From: Saprospiraceae bacterium
Lineage (GTDB): Bacteria; Bacteroidota; Bacteroidia; Chitinophagales; Saprospiraceae
Direction: 5' to 3'
DNA length: 64,000 nucleotides
Assembly (NCBI GenBank): GCA_016714445.1
Contig: JADJNF010000003.1
Coordinates: 62,001-126,000 of the forward strand
Part shown: piece by piece, positions 15,809-25,742 of the stretch
Numbering within the stretch: position 1 is the first letter of the stretch
Layout: the number at the start of each line of letters is the position of its first letter
Position numbers and translations under genes: made by a program
The notes under the pieces: model-generated
What the model saw: the letters and a program-made list of their open reading frames with translations, nothing else
What the model was told of the DNA's origin: nothing
Database searches by the model: none

Positions 15809-17680
15809 ATGATGAAGAGAGAAATCAAACTGGCACTCATGTACCGAGACATGTGGCAATCATCCGGCAAATACATGCCAAGAGTAGATCAACTCATAAG
15901 GGTTGCTGAGCCGATTGTAGAAATGGGATGCTTCAGCAGAGTTGAGACCAATGGGGGAGGATTTGAGCAGATCAATCTTTTATATGGAGAAAACCCTAAC
16001 CTTGCTGTAAGACAATGGACAAAACCATTTAACGATGCGGGTATTCAGACTCAAATGCTGGAAAGGGGACTGAATGGACTTAGGATGAATCCGGTGCCAA
16101 AAGATGTGAGAAAGTTGATGTTTAAAGTTAAAAAAATACAGGGGACAGATATTTCACGTTCTTTTGACGGACTAAACAATCCGCAGAATCTGGCGCTCTC
16201 TTTTCAATATGCCAGAGAAGGCGGAATGATTGCCCAGGGTGCTTTGAGTATGACTGTCTCTCCACTTCATACCGTGGAGTATTTTATTAATTTGGCAGAT
16301 GATTTTATAGCACTTGGAGCAGAAGAAATATGCCTGAAAGATATGGCAGGTATTGCCAGACCAGTGTCGGTTGGGAAAATTGTACATGGTATCAGAGCGC
16401 GTCATCCCGATATTATCATTCAATATCATGGTCACTCGACACCCGGATTTTCTGTAGCGTCTGCCCTCGAAGCTGCCAGAAACGGGGCGGATATCATTGA
16501 TGTAGGTATGGAGCCGCTTTCCTGGGGCACCGGACATGCTGATCTGCTTACGATACACGCTATGTTGAAGGATGCAGGATTTACCATGCCTGATATTAAT
16601 ATGAAAGCCTATATGCAGGTAAGAACGCTGACACAGGAATTTATTGATGATTTTCTGGGCTACTATATTAGCCCCAAAAACAGAGAGATGAATTCATTAT
16701 TGATTGGCCCCGGATTGCCGGGTGGCATGATGGGGAGTCTGATGTCTGACCTTGAACAGAATCTCTCCGGACTTAATACATGGTTTGAAAAAAACGGAAA
16801 ATCAAAAATCACCCAGGACGATCTGCTGATTAAACTATTTGATGAAGTTGAATATGTTTGGCCACGACTAGGTTACCCTCCATTGGTAACACCATTTAGC
16901 CAATATGTGAAAAATGTGGCTCTGATGAATGTCATTCAGATGGAAAAAGGCAAAGAACGATGGTCCATGCTGGATGAAAACACCTGGAATATGATATTGG
17001 GTCAGCAGGGACAATTGTTGGGTAAGGTAGATGATGAAATTTTACAGCTTGCAGAAAAGCAAGGCAGATCTGTTTTTACAGGGGATCCGCAGGAATTATA
17101 TCCGGATCAGCTTGATCATTACAGGCAAAAAATGAAAGATAAAGGCTGGGATGCAGGACAAGATGATGAAGAATTGCTGGAGTATGCAATGCACCCGGTA
17201 CAATACGAAGCGTTTAAATCAGGAGAAGCCAAATCAAAATTCGAAGAAGATTTAGCTAAAAAGAAAGCCCCCAAAAAGGATGTATCGAGCAGTGCAACGG
17301 ATCATGAAAATAGTTTACCATCAGTAATAGATATAGAGATTGGCAATGAAAAATATTCCGTGCGCGTCAGTTATCCCGGTCAAAAGTCAGGTAATGTTAC
17401 TCCGGTCATTTCCGTACCTGTACCATCACATGAACCATCAAATGGTAATGCACATTACATAGTTTCACCATTGGAAGGTAAATTTTTTCTTACCAAAGAT
17501 TCCGGTGAAATAGGGATAAAAGTGGGCGATAAAATCAATAAAGGAGATACGGTAGCATATGTGGAAGCGATGAAGGTAATAAATGCGATAACCTCAGACG
17601 TATCTGGGGTAGTATCTGAAATACTTGTATCCAAAGGAGCCGATGTGGAAGAAGATGAGCAATTGATAAAATTGATATAA
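15809..17680 (+). CDS. oadA: Oxaloacetate decarboxylase alpha-like subunit with biotin domain
   Basis: A 623-residue carboxyltransferase. An HMGL-like TIM barrel occupies about 1-270, with the metal and carboxy-lysine motifs ICLKDMAG and YHGHSTPG, followed by the conserved PYC_OADA region and a C-terminal biotinyl domain with the biotinylated lysine in EAMKVINA near residue 590. It transfers the carboxyl group of a 2-oxo or acyl-CoA substrate to biotin, which OadB then decarboxylates while moving Na+. The N-terminal block reads ALMYRDMWQSSG where classical OadA has RDAHQSL, and HGHSTPG replaces HTHDTSG, so the substrate might not be oxaloacetate. It is co-transcribed with oadB (1-base gap). 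Confidence 0.85.
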   Translation: MMKREIKLALMYRDMWQSSGKYMPRVDQLIRVAEPIVEMGCFSRVETNGGGFEQINLLYGENPNLAVRQWTKPFNDAGIQTQMLERGLNGLRMNPVPKDVRKLMFKVKKIQGTDISRSFDGLNNPQNLALSFQYAREGGMIAQGALSMTVSPLHTVEYFINLADDFIALGAEEICLKDMAGIARPVSVGKIVHGIRARHPDIIIQYHGHSTPGFSVASALEAARNGADIIDVGMEPLSWGTGHADLLTIHAMLKDAGFTMPDINMKAYMQVRTLTQEFIDDFLGYYISPKNREMNSLLIGPGLPGGMMGSLMSDLEQNLSGLNTWFEKNGKSKITQDDLLIKLFDEVEYVWPRLGYPPLVTPFSQYVKNVALMNVIQMEKGKERWSMLDENTWNMILGQQGQLLGKVDDEILQLAEKQGRSVFTGDPQELYPDQLDHYRQKMKDKGWDAGQDDEELLEYAMHPVQYEAFKSGEAKSKFEEDLAKKKAPKKDVSSSATDHENSLPSVIDIEIGNEKYSVRVSYPGQKSGNVTPVISVPVPSHEPSNGNAHYIVSPLEGKFFLTKDSGEIGIKVGDKINKGDTVAYVEAMKVINAITSDVSGVVSEILVSKGADVEEDEQLIKLI

Positions 17681-17681
17681 G

Positions 17682-18887
17682 ATGGAAACACTGAGTAGAA
17701 TTTATGAAATGACGGCGTTTGGTGCCATTGGAAATGACCCATGGTCGTTGTTTATGATTGGCTTGAGTTTGGGGCTTTTGTACTTGGGCATTGGCAAAAA
17801 ATTTGAACCTTTGTTGCTCGTTCCTATTGCATTTGGCGTATTGCTTGCTAATTTTCCCGGAGGCAATATGGGCGTCATTCCTTCTGATGAAAGCAATGGT
17901 ATCATGCATATGACCATTATTGAGATAGCAAAGGATTATGGCATCATGAATATGTTGTATTATTTGCTGATCAAAACAGGATTGTTGCCTCCGCTTATAT
18001 TTATGGGTGTAGGTGCGTTGACAGATTTTGGTCCCATGCTGCGAAACCTTAAACTGGCATATTTTGGAGCAGCAGCTCAGATTGGTATTTTTACAGTTTT
18101 GGTAGCTGCAGTTGGATTGGGATTTTCGTTGAAGGAAGCTGCTGCATTAGGTATCATTGGCGGTGCTGATGGTCCTACCGCCATTTATACAGCGATTGTT
18201 CTTGCTCCGCATTTGCTTGGTCCCATAGCTATTGCTGCATATTCTTATATGGCATTGGTACCGGTGATCATACCTTTTATGGCTAAACTGACCATGACTG
18301 ATGCAGAATTCAAGATAAATATGAAGGAGCAGGATAAATTATATCCACCTTCTGTCCAGATAAAAAATCTCAAATTACTAAAAATAATATTTCCTGTCGT
18401 TTTATGTATCATTGTCTCATTACTTGTACCATCCTCGGTACCTTTGGTTGGTATGCTTCTCTTTGGCAATCTGGTCAAAGAGATTGGCACGGATACACAT
18501 CGATTATTTGCTGCTGCGTCGGAGACTATACTAAATACAGCCACTATTTTTCTGGGCTTGACAGTAGGTGCCACCATGACATCTGCCACTTTTTTACAAT
18601 CTCAGACCCTGATGATCATAGTCGGTGGATTTTTTGCATTTTGTCTTTCTGTAGCCGGAGGTATCTATGCAGTAAAAGTGCATAATTTATTTTCAAAGAA
18701 AAAAATCAACCCGCTTATTGGTGCGACCGGACTAAGTGCAGTACCTATGTCTTCCCGAGTGGCCAATGAAATAGCATTAAAACATGACTCATCAAATCAT
18801 ATTCTTCAATATGCCATGTCCAGTAATATTTCCGGTGTGATAGGAAGTGCAGTAGCTGCAGGTGTATTGATTTCATTTTTAGCGTAA
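17682..18887 (+). CDS. oadB: Na+-translocating decarboxylase beta subunit
   Basis: A 401-residue polytopic membrane protein with about nine to ten hydrophobic helices. It decarboxylates carboxy-biotin and couples this to export of two Na+. Conserved OadB/MmdB/GcdB features include FPGGNMGVIP early, PPLIFMGVGALTDFGP, the Asp-containing GGADGPTAIYTA and the C-terminal AVPMSSRVANE. Its start follows the oadA stop by one base. Na+ pumping here fits an organism that also uses Na+ gradients. Confidence 0.92.
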   Translation: METLSRIYEMTAFGAIGNDPWSLFMIGLSLGLLYLGIGKKFEPLLLVPIAFGVLLANFPGGNMGVIPSDESNGIMHMTIIEIAKDYGIMNMLYYLLIKTGLLPPLIFMGVGALTDFGPMLRNLKLAYFGAAAQIGIFTVLVAAVGLGFSLKEAAALGIIGGADGPTAIYTAIVLAPHLLGPIAIAAYSYMALVPVIIPFMAKLTMTDAEFKINMKEQDKLYPPSVQIKNLKLLKIIFPVVLCIIVSLLVPSSVPLVGMLLFGNLVKEIGTDTHRLFAAASETILNTATIFLGLTVGATMTSATFLQSQTLMIIVGGFFAFCLSVAGGIYAVKVHNLFSKKKINPLIGATGLSAVPMSSRVANEIALKHDSSNHILQYAMSSNISGVIGSAVAAGVLISFLA

Positions 18888-18891
18888 AACA

Positions 18892-19494
18892 ATGATAATG
18901 AAAAACAACATTTTAACATCCATATCTGTATTTTGCGGATCATCCCCGGGCAATAATGACCTATATTATCAGGAAGCATACCATTTGGGCGTTTTTTTAG
19001 CAGAAAGTAACATAAAACTGGTGTACGGAGGCGCTAAAGTGGGTCTTATGGGTGCGGTAGCTGATGGGGCGTTGAGTAAAGGAGGCACAGTGGTGGGCGT
19101 AATTCCGGATTTTTTGCTGAATAAGGAAATTGCACATGATGGACTAACAGAACTTAAAGTGGTACAATCTATGCACCAGCGAAAGAGTATAATGGATGAA
19201 CTGTCAGATGGTGCCATAATTCTTCCAGGTGGGTTTGGGACGATGGATGAGATGTTTGAGCTACTCACATGGGGACAACTTGGTCTTCACAAAAAACCTA
19301 TTGGCATCCTGAATACCGATGGATTTTATGACGATTTGATAGCATGTCTGGACAAGATGGTTTCAAAAAATCTTCTTCGGCAAACCAATAGAGACATGCT
19401 TCTGGTCAGTCAGGATATTATAACACTTTTTGGTATGATGAAAACCTATGAAGCACCCATGAAGGCAAAGTGGATGAATAGAGACGAAGTTTAA
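18892..19494 (+). CDS. LOG-family protein (nucleotide 5'-monophosphate phosphoribohydrolase type)
   Basis: A 200-residue Rossmann-fold protein of the LONELY GUY/TIGR00730 family. Motifs are VFCGSSPG at the start, VYGGAKVGLMG and the signature PGGFGTMDE with the catalytic arginine/glutamate region. Family members hydrolyse cytokinin-type or other nucleoside monophosphates to base and ribose 5-phosphate. It begins four bases after oadB and is likely translated from the same message, though a functional link to the Na+ pump is not evident. ATG 18898 is an alternative start two codons in. Confidence 0.88.
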   Translation: MIMKNNILTSISVFCGSSPGNNDLYYQEAYHLGVFLAESNIKLVYGGAKVGLMGAVADGALSKGGTVVGVIPDFLLNKEIAHDGLTELKVVQSMHQRKSIMDELSDGAIILPGGFGTMDEMFELLTWGQLGLHKKPIGILNTDGFYDDLIACLDKMVSKNLLRQTNRDMLLVSQDIITLFGMMKTYEAPMKAKWMNRDEV

Positions 19495-19744
19495 ATCTGT
19501 TAATACCATATGAATAGAATTAATCAGGGTATTATCATCTTAAATTTCTATAAGATTATACTGTTGATTTTAATAAGTTTTTGTTCTGATGGTGAAAGTA
19601 ATTTTTTTGAAACTTTATTGTTTTTCTCTTTAACAGGTAAACGTAAAACTATAGAAATCCCATATTGATTTCTATCTTTGTCCACAATTTTAATGAAGGA
19701 TATAACATTATGGTACCAGTTATCGTTTTACTAGTCCAAAAACA

Positions 19745-21808
19745 TTGGTATTGAACCTATCTGTTAAGTTAATTTTATCGTACTCTGCTGTCTTCAGATT
19801 GTTGATTATCGGATTGGTATCTCTTGTTACAGCCGTATCTCATCTTCATTCTCAGGTAAATCCAAAAATTTCAACCCAGCAAGATCCCAAAAAGATTTCC
19901 ATCCATAGTGAAAATAATCAGGTCATCGATGCTACCACAGATCCTGCCACACAATATCTTAATGGCGATGTAAAGGTGTACCATGCAGGTACTTTTATGT
20001 TTTGTGACTCTGCCATTTTGAGAGGTCCTGATCTTCGCATGCATTTTAATGTAGTTTTGTTGCAAAATGACACTATCAGGATTTTTGCTGACTCTCTTTC
20101 GTACAATGGAGACTCATTAGTAGCTTATCTTTATGGAGATATCATTCTTGAAAATGGACTTTCAAAAAAACTGTATACTACTTTCCTGAAATATGATGTT
20201 AAAAACAAAATAGCCTATTATACGCGAAATGCCAGACTTGTCGATGGTACTTCTACTCTTTTAAGTCGCAGGGGAAAATATTTTCTAAATGAAAAAACTG
20301 CCTACTTTTATGAAAATGTCAAAGTGCAGGGAGATGATTTTGATTTGATTTCTGATTCCCTATCTTATAATACCATCACTCAGGAAACCCGATTTTTGGC
20401 CCCGGTTAGGATTAATAAAGACACCAGCCGCATTTTTAGCGAAAGAGGTTGGTTTGATCTTGATGACAAATTGGGTGATTTTATAGGGAATGCACAATAT
20501 ATGGAAGGTAAAACAACTGCGAAGGCGGATACAATCACTTACAATGGAAAACTGGATTTGGTGATTCTCAAAGGAGATACGATCAGGAGCGAGTATATTT
20601 CTGAAAAAGATACTGCTTACGCCAAAGTCATCTATTATGATAAGAAAAATGAAATCTTTCGCCTGACCAAAGATGCTTGGTACAAAGGAGAAAAAAATGA
20701 AGTTTCAGGGGAAAAAATCTTTTATGACAAGAAGACTGAAAAGTTTAATGTAAGTGGCCGATCCAAAGTCAGCGACCCACCATCTATTATAGAGGCAGAT
20801 ACATTGGACTATGATAAAACCATCAAATATGGTAAAGCAGATGGGCATGTAGTATGGCGGGATACATCAGCAAAGACTGCCATCATTGCTGATCATGTAC
20901 TGTATAAAGGGGCAGAAAACTATATGAAAGCTACAAATGATACCGGTAGACCTCTTTTTACCACAGATATAGACGGTGATACATTATTTTTAAAGGCGGA
21001 TACCCTAAAATCATTCAGGGTCATAAAGGAAAGAATCATTGTACCTGATAAAAATGCAGCACGGAAAGCAAAAAATTTTAAAAATAAGATGACTGAACCT
21101 ATAGAAAAATTGGATATAACCGCCGATGATAAATTGGGAAAATTGGAAATTTTATCATCAGATACCATCCAAAATGATAGTACATTACAAACATCAGATA
21201 CTTTGATAGCAAAGATATCAACAGATACGATTTTTACCGGTATTATGGATACCATTGATTATTTTATTGGGGACAACAATGTAAAAATGTTCAAATCTGA
21301 TATGCAGGCAGTATGTGATTCATTGGTGTACAATAAAAGTGATTCCATGTTTACTCTACTTTCAGCCCCTTTTGTTTGGTCAGACAGTTCACAGATCGCA
21401 GGTGATACGATTGATATTTTTATGAGATTAAAAAAAGTAGATAGGCTTGTTGTAAGATCTGAAGCATCCATTCTTAGCAGTGAAGATTTGATATTTTTTA
21501 ATCAGATCAAAGGCAGATTTTTGGAAGCTTTTTTTAAAGAAAGCAAAATATACCGTATGGATGTAGATGGTAATGCTCGGGTAGTATATTACCTCACAGA
21601 CAAAGAAAAAGCATATATTGGTGTAAACACAACAGAAGCAGCAAATATGTCGTTTTTTCTTAAAGACAATAAAATTACAGATATTCGAAATTACGGGGAA
21701 CCGCGTTCAAAAGTAATTCCTATGAAAACTGCCGACCACGATGCTTTAAAAATAAAAGGTTTTCTTTGGAATATTGACAAAAGACCCAAAACTACCGGCG
21801 ACCTTTAA
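19745..21808 (+). CDS. OstA/LptA-like lipopolysaccharide-transport protein
   Basis: A 687-residue exported protein with a hydrophobic N-terminus (FRLLIIGLVSLVTAVSHLHS) and repeated OstA/LptA-type beta-jellyroll strands, for example YLNGDVKVYHAGTFMFCDSA, with short D-S-L, Y-x-G-D and F-x-K motifs repeated along the chain. Such proteins form or extend the bridge that carries LPS across the periplasm. No ATG lies in frame upstream; TTG 19745 or TTG 19751 must serve as start, the second giving a cleaner signal peptide. It has 250 bases of upstream sequence and no co-directional partner. Confidence 0.8.
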   Translation: MVLNLSVKLILSYSAVFRLLIIGLVSLVTAVSHLHSQVNPKISTQQDPKKISIHSENNQVIDATTDPATQYLNGDVKVYHAGTFMFCDSAILRGPDLRMHFNVVLLQNDTIRIFADSLSYNGDSLVAYLYGDIILENGLSKKLYTTFLKYDVKNKIAYYTRNARLVDGTSTLLSRRGKYFLNEKTAYFYENVKVQGDDFDLISDSLSYNTITQETRFLAPVRINKDTSRIFSERGWFDLDDKLGDFIGNAQYMEGKTTAKADTITYNGKLDLVILKGDTIRSEYISEKDTAYAKVIYYDKKNEIFRLTKDAWYKGEKNEVSGEKIFYDKKTEKFNVSGRSKVSDPPSIIEADTLDYDKTIKYGKADGHVVWRDTSAKTAIIADHVLYKGAENYMKATNDTGRPLFTTDIDGDTLFLKADTLKSFRVIKERIIVPDKNAARKAKNFKNKMTEPIEKLDITADDKLGKLEILSSDTIQNDSTLQTSDTLIAKISTDTIFTGIMDTIDYFIGDNNVKMFKSDMQAVCDSLVYNKSDSMFTLLSAPFVWSDSSQIAGDTIDIFMRLKKVDRLVVRSEASILSSEDLIFFNQIKGRFLEAFFKESKIYRMDVDGNARVVYYLTDKEKAYIGVNTTEAANMSFFLKDNKITDIRNYGEPRSKVIPMKTADHDALKIKGFLWNIDKRPKTTGDL

Positions 21809-21826
21809 AGCGATCTATCACTTAAG

Positions 21827-22720
21827 TTATTTTAAATGGGCTCTTTTCCATCTTTTATGTGACCAGAGCCAGAATGCGGGTTGACCTTCTATTTCTTTTT
21901 CAAGTATTCTGCTGTACTGCTCTGTAATTTCCCCGGGAGCTTCAAGATCGGGATGTTCTGTTATCGATTGAAACTGAAGGATATAAGACAGTATACCATC
22001 AGCTTGTGGCTGTTGTTTGAGGTACAATACCGGATAGTTGAATTTTCTGGCAAGTTTTTCTGCACCTGTCAACCAGGGAGTATCCTGATGAAGAAATGTA
22101 TTCCAGTATACTCCATTCATGTTCAAAGGTGATTGATCTCCTATGAAAATATACAGTACATTTTCGGCTTTATATTTGGACATTATTCTTGCCGTTTGTT
22201 CTATAGGATGTAACTCCAGTCCGTGGGCCGACCTTATTTTTAGCATAATGCCGTCTACCGTTTTATCCGAGATAGGTTTGTAAAAAGCGACGACCCTTTG
22301 CTGTATAAATGCTGGTAACATGACCATATTCATCTCCCAGTTTCCATAATGTGATGCGGTCACAATAGTACTTTTTTGGGCACTTAAAAAGGAAAGCCAC
22401 TTATCTGATTCTGCTAATTTTATTTTACTTTTCAACGTTTTTAAATCATAGCTTATGATGTAAAGAGTCTCTCTGATATACCGAATCAGTACATGGTAAT
22501 ATTCATTTTGGATTTTTTTGATTCGTTTGTCATCATATTGATTTCCAAAACTTCTTTTTAAGTTGGTAAATATAACCTTAGATCTGTATCTTAAAATATA
22601 TTTTAAAAATACCTCTGTTTTCCATAGTAGTATATAGATAAGAAATGGGGCTGTCCGGGTAAGATTCCTGATGATAAATAAGATGATATGAATTACAATA
22701 TTTTTCAATTTAAAACTCAA
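21827..22720 (-). CDS. Lysophospholipid/lipid A acyltransferase (LpxL/HtrB family)
   Basis: A 297-residue inner-membrane acyltransferase with an N-terminal membrane segment and the catalytic motif ASHYGNWEM near residue 120, corresponding to the HX4D/E box. Further conserved stretches are IFIGDQSP and the C-terminal PAFWLWSHKRWK. It would transfer a secondary acyl chain to lipid A or a similar lipid. The start at 22720 overlaps the stop of pabC by 11 bases, so it is the last gene of a tightly packed three-gene unit. Confidence 0.88.
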   Translation of the reverse strand: MSFKLKNIVIHIILFIIRNLTRTAPFLIYILLWKTEVFLKYILRYRSKVIFTNLKRSFGNQYDDKRIKKIQNEYYHVLIRYIRETLYIISYDLKTLKSKIKLAESDKWLSFLSAQKSTIVTASHYGNWEMNMVMLPAFIQQRVVAFYKPISDKTVDGIMLKIRSAHGLELHPIEQTARIMSKYKAENVLYIFIGDQSPLNMNGVYWNTFLHQDTPWLTGAEKLARKFNYPVLYLKQQPQADGILSYILQFQSITEHPDLEAPGEITEQYSRILEKEIEGQPAFWLWSHKRWKRAHLK

Positions 22721-23306
22721 TTTGATTTGTTGGTATGACTATTTTCCCTAACGGGGTAAGCGCATTGATCAGATGTATACTTTCAAAACTACATACGTCG
22801 GGAAGATAAATGTCTCTTTCTTCAATGCGTCCTGAATTGATAAGTTTTTGTCGCTGAACTCCATTTAACAAAGGCTTACATGGTGTAAAGAATGAATTTT
22901 TAGTACAGAAAACAATATTGTAATAGTAGGCATCGGTTACAAGACCATGATTTACTATTATAATCTCATCACATCCATTTCTTTTGTTATATAATGCATC
23001 CAGATCATCTCTTTTCAGATATTTATAGGAATATTGTGTATCTCTCCCATCTATGATCTTCAGCGTTTTAATGTTTCTGGGGGTATAATGCTGGTATTGG
23101 ATATCCTGGATCAAATCATCATATATTACCCTACACTTCACGAGTCCCGTTGAAAACTCAGCAGGAATATTTATATTTTTTCCAATATTCAATGGATCAA
23201 TACGACCGAAAAGTTCTAAGCGGGCCAGATTTGCTCTTTTTTCGTGACCGGCAATATTGTACACTTTGCCATTGAATATTTTAATGCTTTCTACCAATTG
23301 GGACAT
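22710..23306 (-). CDS. pabC: Aminotransferase class IV, probable 4-amino-4-deoxychorismate lyase
   Basis: A 198-residue PLP fold-type IV enzyme, shorter than the usual 260-290 residues, mainly at the N-terminus. The likely PLP lysine lies in YSYKYLKRDDLD; the GCDEIIIVNHGLVTDA block and LLNGVQRQKLI correspond to the cofactor phosphate and substrate regions. Next to PabB it most likely splits aminodeoxychorismate into p-aminobenzoate and pyruvate for folate synthesis. It overlaps pabB by 26 bases and the acyltransferase by 11. Confidence 0.75.
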   Translation of the reverse strand: MSQLVESIKIFNGKVYNIAGHEKRANLARLELFGRIDPLNIGKNINIPAEFSTGLVKCRVIYDDLIQDIQYQHYTPRNIKTLKIIDGRDTQYSYKYLKRDDLDALYNKRNGCDEIIIVNHGLVTDAYYYNIVFCTKNSFFTPCKPLLNGVQRQKLINSGRIEERDIYLPDVCSFESIHLINALTPLGKIVIPTNQIEF

Positions 23307-24273
23307 ATACTTTGTCTATCATTTCTTTGTATTCTGATGCGCATTCACTTTGGTTGGTTATACCACATCCGCTTCTATACCACAATCTATCATCCGACTT
23401 TTCTATATAGCGAATCATCACCGCAGAATCTACATTTTCACCATCAAAGATACCAAATACTCCTGTATAATATCCACGGGAGTCTGATTCATTTTCTGCA
23501 ATAATTTCCAAAGTTTTTTTCTTTGGTGCACCTGAAACACTACCCGCAGGTAACAAAGCCATAAATATATCTCCCAGTTTTGAACGAAAATCATTTGGCA
23601 ATGTTCCCTCGATTTCAGAACTCACCTGCAATAGTGTTCTGTGTGATGTGGTGAGATGATCTATATATCTGAATTTGTTGACTTTAACATTTTTAGCCAC
23701 AAGGCTGAGGTCATTACGGAGCAAGTCCACGATGGTATAATGCTCAGCGGTTTCTTTGAGGTCATTCAGTATGATATTTTCAGCATTAGGTACGGAGGCG
23801 TCTATGGTTCCTTTCATAGGGAAAGTATAAATTTTATTTCCTTTTATTTGCACAAAAATCTCCGGAGATGAGACGATAAACTCATCTTTGAAATACAATT
23901 TATATTTTGCGTGAGAAATATCAAACAGCTCTTTTAAACTGTAATTTGTTTTTATTTCAGTGGCGAATGTCAGATTTAATAAAAAGGAGTTTCCAAACTG
24001 AATTTCCTTTATTACACGGTCAAATGCTTCAGCATATTTTTTATAGTTTATGGGGAAAATATCAAATTGAAGATTTTTTTGTTTGATACCGGATAATTGA
24101 TAATTTTTTACATCATTAAATTTATAATATATATCTTCGGTTATTTGTCCGATTTTTAATATGACTGGTTTTTTTAATTCAAAATCCAAAATAAAAATAA
24201 AAGGAATCCTGCGTTGCCCTAAATCATTCATTTTATCTATCCAGCTGGGCTCTGATACTATACTTTTCGACAT
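23281..24273 (-). CDS. pabB: Aminodeoxychorismate synthase component I
   Basis: A 330-residue chorismate-binding enzyme. Conserved motifs of the PabB/TrpE fold include FPMKGTIDAS, NDLKETAEH, VDLLRNDL, the chorismate site GSVSGAPKKKTLE and YRSGCGITNQS. The N-terminal half is shorter than E. coli PabB, the usual form in Bacteroidota. It makes aminodeoxychorismate from chorismate and ammonia or glutamine; no PabA glutaminase is in view, so it must be elsewhere. The KGTIDAS motif resembles the lysine-containing PIKGT type of PabB rather than TrpE. Confidence 0.85.
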   Translation of the reverse strand: MSKSIVSEPSWIDKMNDLGQRRIPFIFILDFELKKPVILKIGQITEDIYYKFNDVKNYQLSGIKQKNLQFDIFPINYKKYAEAFDRVIKEIQFGNSFLLNLTFATEIKTNYSLKELFDISHAKYKLYFKDEFIVSSPEIFVQIKGNKIYTFPMKGTIDASVPNAENIILNDLKETAEHYTIVDLLRNDLSLVAKNVKVNKFRYIDHLTTSHRTLLQVSSEIEGTLPNDFRSKLGDIFMALLPAGSVSGAPKKKTLEIIAENESDSRGYYTGVFGIFDGENVDSAVMIRYIEKSDDRLWYRSGCGITNQSECASEYKEMIDKVYVPIGRKH

Positions 24274-24314
24274 AAACAGGTTATACTAATAGAAGAAGAG
24301 ATATGGTAGGATAA

Positions 24315-25328
24315 TTATTTTTTGGGGATGACATAGTAAATTATATTGGTCACCCATTTGGCCGGATCAGGTTCTTTTGCCGGATCAGTTAGATATTCTT
24401 CTATGACGGGAGGTAACTGTTCGAGACGATGATCGAGCATGTATTCATCCATGGCGTAGTGCGCAGCAGCAGATTTACTGCTTTCCCCTTTGTATTCTAT
24501 CATTAATGCTGGTTTTGATGGTATATTTACTGACTCTGTATCCATGATATTAAATTCTGCAAGCGTAGGTAGGGCAGCAGCCATATCTACTTTTCCACCA
24601 TCGAAGTCCCATGTATAAAACAGACCACATGGCATACCGGATATCGTAAGGTTTTGCTCTATGGCTTTTTGGTACAAGCCACTTATATTTTGTGAATAAT
24701 ATTGTTGTATATTTTCAATTTGCACCAACGATCTATACGAGATAAAAAATCTTTGATTCATCGTCAGTTCCTTTATCTGATACCCATTGTAAATCTTATT
24801 TTTATATCTGTTATTTACAAATACTTTAAGATTGTCCAGATTCTGATGTATATGTTTTTTAAGTTTCCATCTATGGATGAAATTCCACAAATTTCTGATA
24901 TAACCTGATGTGCTTTTTCCATGAACCTTTACCATAGTATTTATAGAGTCTTTTGCGATCAGTTTGTATACAAATACTATTTCTTTTCCTGACTTTTGTT
25001 CGTCTGATAAAATGATACTATCATTGAGCTGACTGTTTAATATTCGCAATACTCCATTTCCATATAATGTACCCGAATAATCACATGATACTCCCGCTCC
25101 GACCGAAGTTCCGGAACAAATCAGTTTAAATGTAGTATCCAAAGTCGCTTTTGTATTCCACTCTGATTGATGATTGACATTATTTAATGCATTAAAAACA
25201 AAATTGGCAGGAGCTTTAAGTTCCATATCAGTATGCACTTCATAGGTTTTCGAAACAAAAAATGACAAAACAGCTATCAGGAAAATCAGAATGCCAAATG
25301 CAGATAAATATTTTTTTGAAGTACTCAT
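24315..25328 (-). CDS. Membrane-anchored SRPBCC plus GyrI-like effector-binding protein
   Basis: A 337-residue protein: an N-terminal membrane anchor (FGILIFLIAVLSFFVS), an SRPBCC/polyketide-cyclase-like lipid- or ligand-binding domain (about 30-165; ADMELKAPANFVFNAL-like start, W-N position kept), then a GyrI/AraC effector-binding-like domain (about 185-330). Both folds bind small hydrophobic molecules, and the pairing occurs in Bacteroidota with no known role. There is no DNA-binding part, so it is not a regulator in itself. It lies 41 bases upstream of pabB, likely in the same operon. Confidence 0.7.
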   Translation of the reverse strand: MSTSKKYLSAFGILIFLIAVLSFFVSKTYEVHTDMELKAPANFVFNALNNVNHQSEWNTKATLDTTFKLICSGTSVGAGVSCDYSGTLYGNGVLRILNSQLNDSIILSDEQKSGKEIVFVYKLIAKDSINTMVKVHGKSTSGYIRNLWNFIHRWKLKKHIHQNLDNLKVFVNNRYKNKIYNGYQIKELTMNQRFFISYRSLVQIENIQQYYSQNISGLYQKAIEQNLTISGMPCGLFYTWDFDGGKVDMAAALPTLAEFNIMDTESVNIPSKPALMIEYKGESSKSAAAHYAMDEYMLDHRLEQLPPVIEEYLTDPAKEPDPAKWVTNIIYYVIPKK

Positions 25329-25670
25329 ATAGTATGATTATGGTTATTATAAATTAGATACCCGATAGCAAACACCTTGCATATGCAAATTTACAATAAT
25401 TTTATTTGTTGGCATAAAAAAGGTTGTGACTTATGAGTTTAAAAAAATCAGGTTTTTACCTAAAACTCTAAAACGAATTTCCTTTTTCATGTTAAAATTA
25501 TTGCAAAATTAGGCTCTGCCATTTGGCTGAGTACTTTTTATTTAACATCACTGAAGTGAATATGATTTGTCTCAAAAAGTGCTTGTTTTAATCGTCCTCT
25601 CCGACGCCAGGCTGAACTTTTGACCTTCATGAAGGAAATCATTTTAGATATTTAGGAAATGTATTTTTAT
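25329..25670. other. Intergenic region upstream of the SRPBCC-pab unit
   Basis: About 340 bases between the SRPBCC gene and the frr terminator. I see no gene or clear fold; it probably carries the minus-strand promoter of the SRPBCC-pab operon. Confidence 0.4.
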
Positions 25671-25705
25671 AAAAAAAGGCCTGCATACTTCTTTTATGCA
25701 AGGCC
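25671..25705 (-). terminator. Rho-independent terminator of frr
   Basis: On the minus strand GGCCTTGCAT pairs with TATGCAGGCC (one mismatch/bulge) around a short loop and is followed by seven T residues. Confidence 0.85.
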
Positions 25706-25742
25706 CTTTATCTTTAAAAATTAGCAATGAAAAAACATCGGT

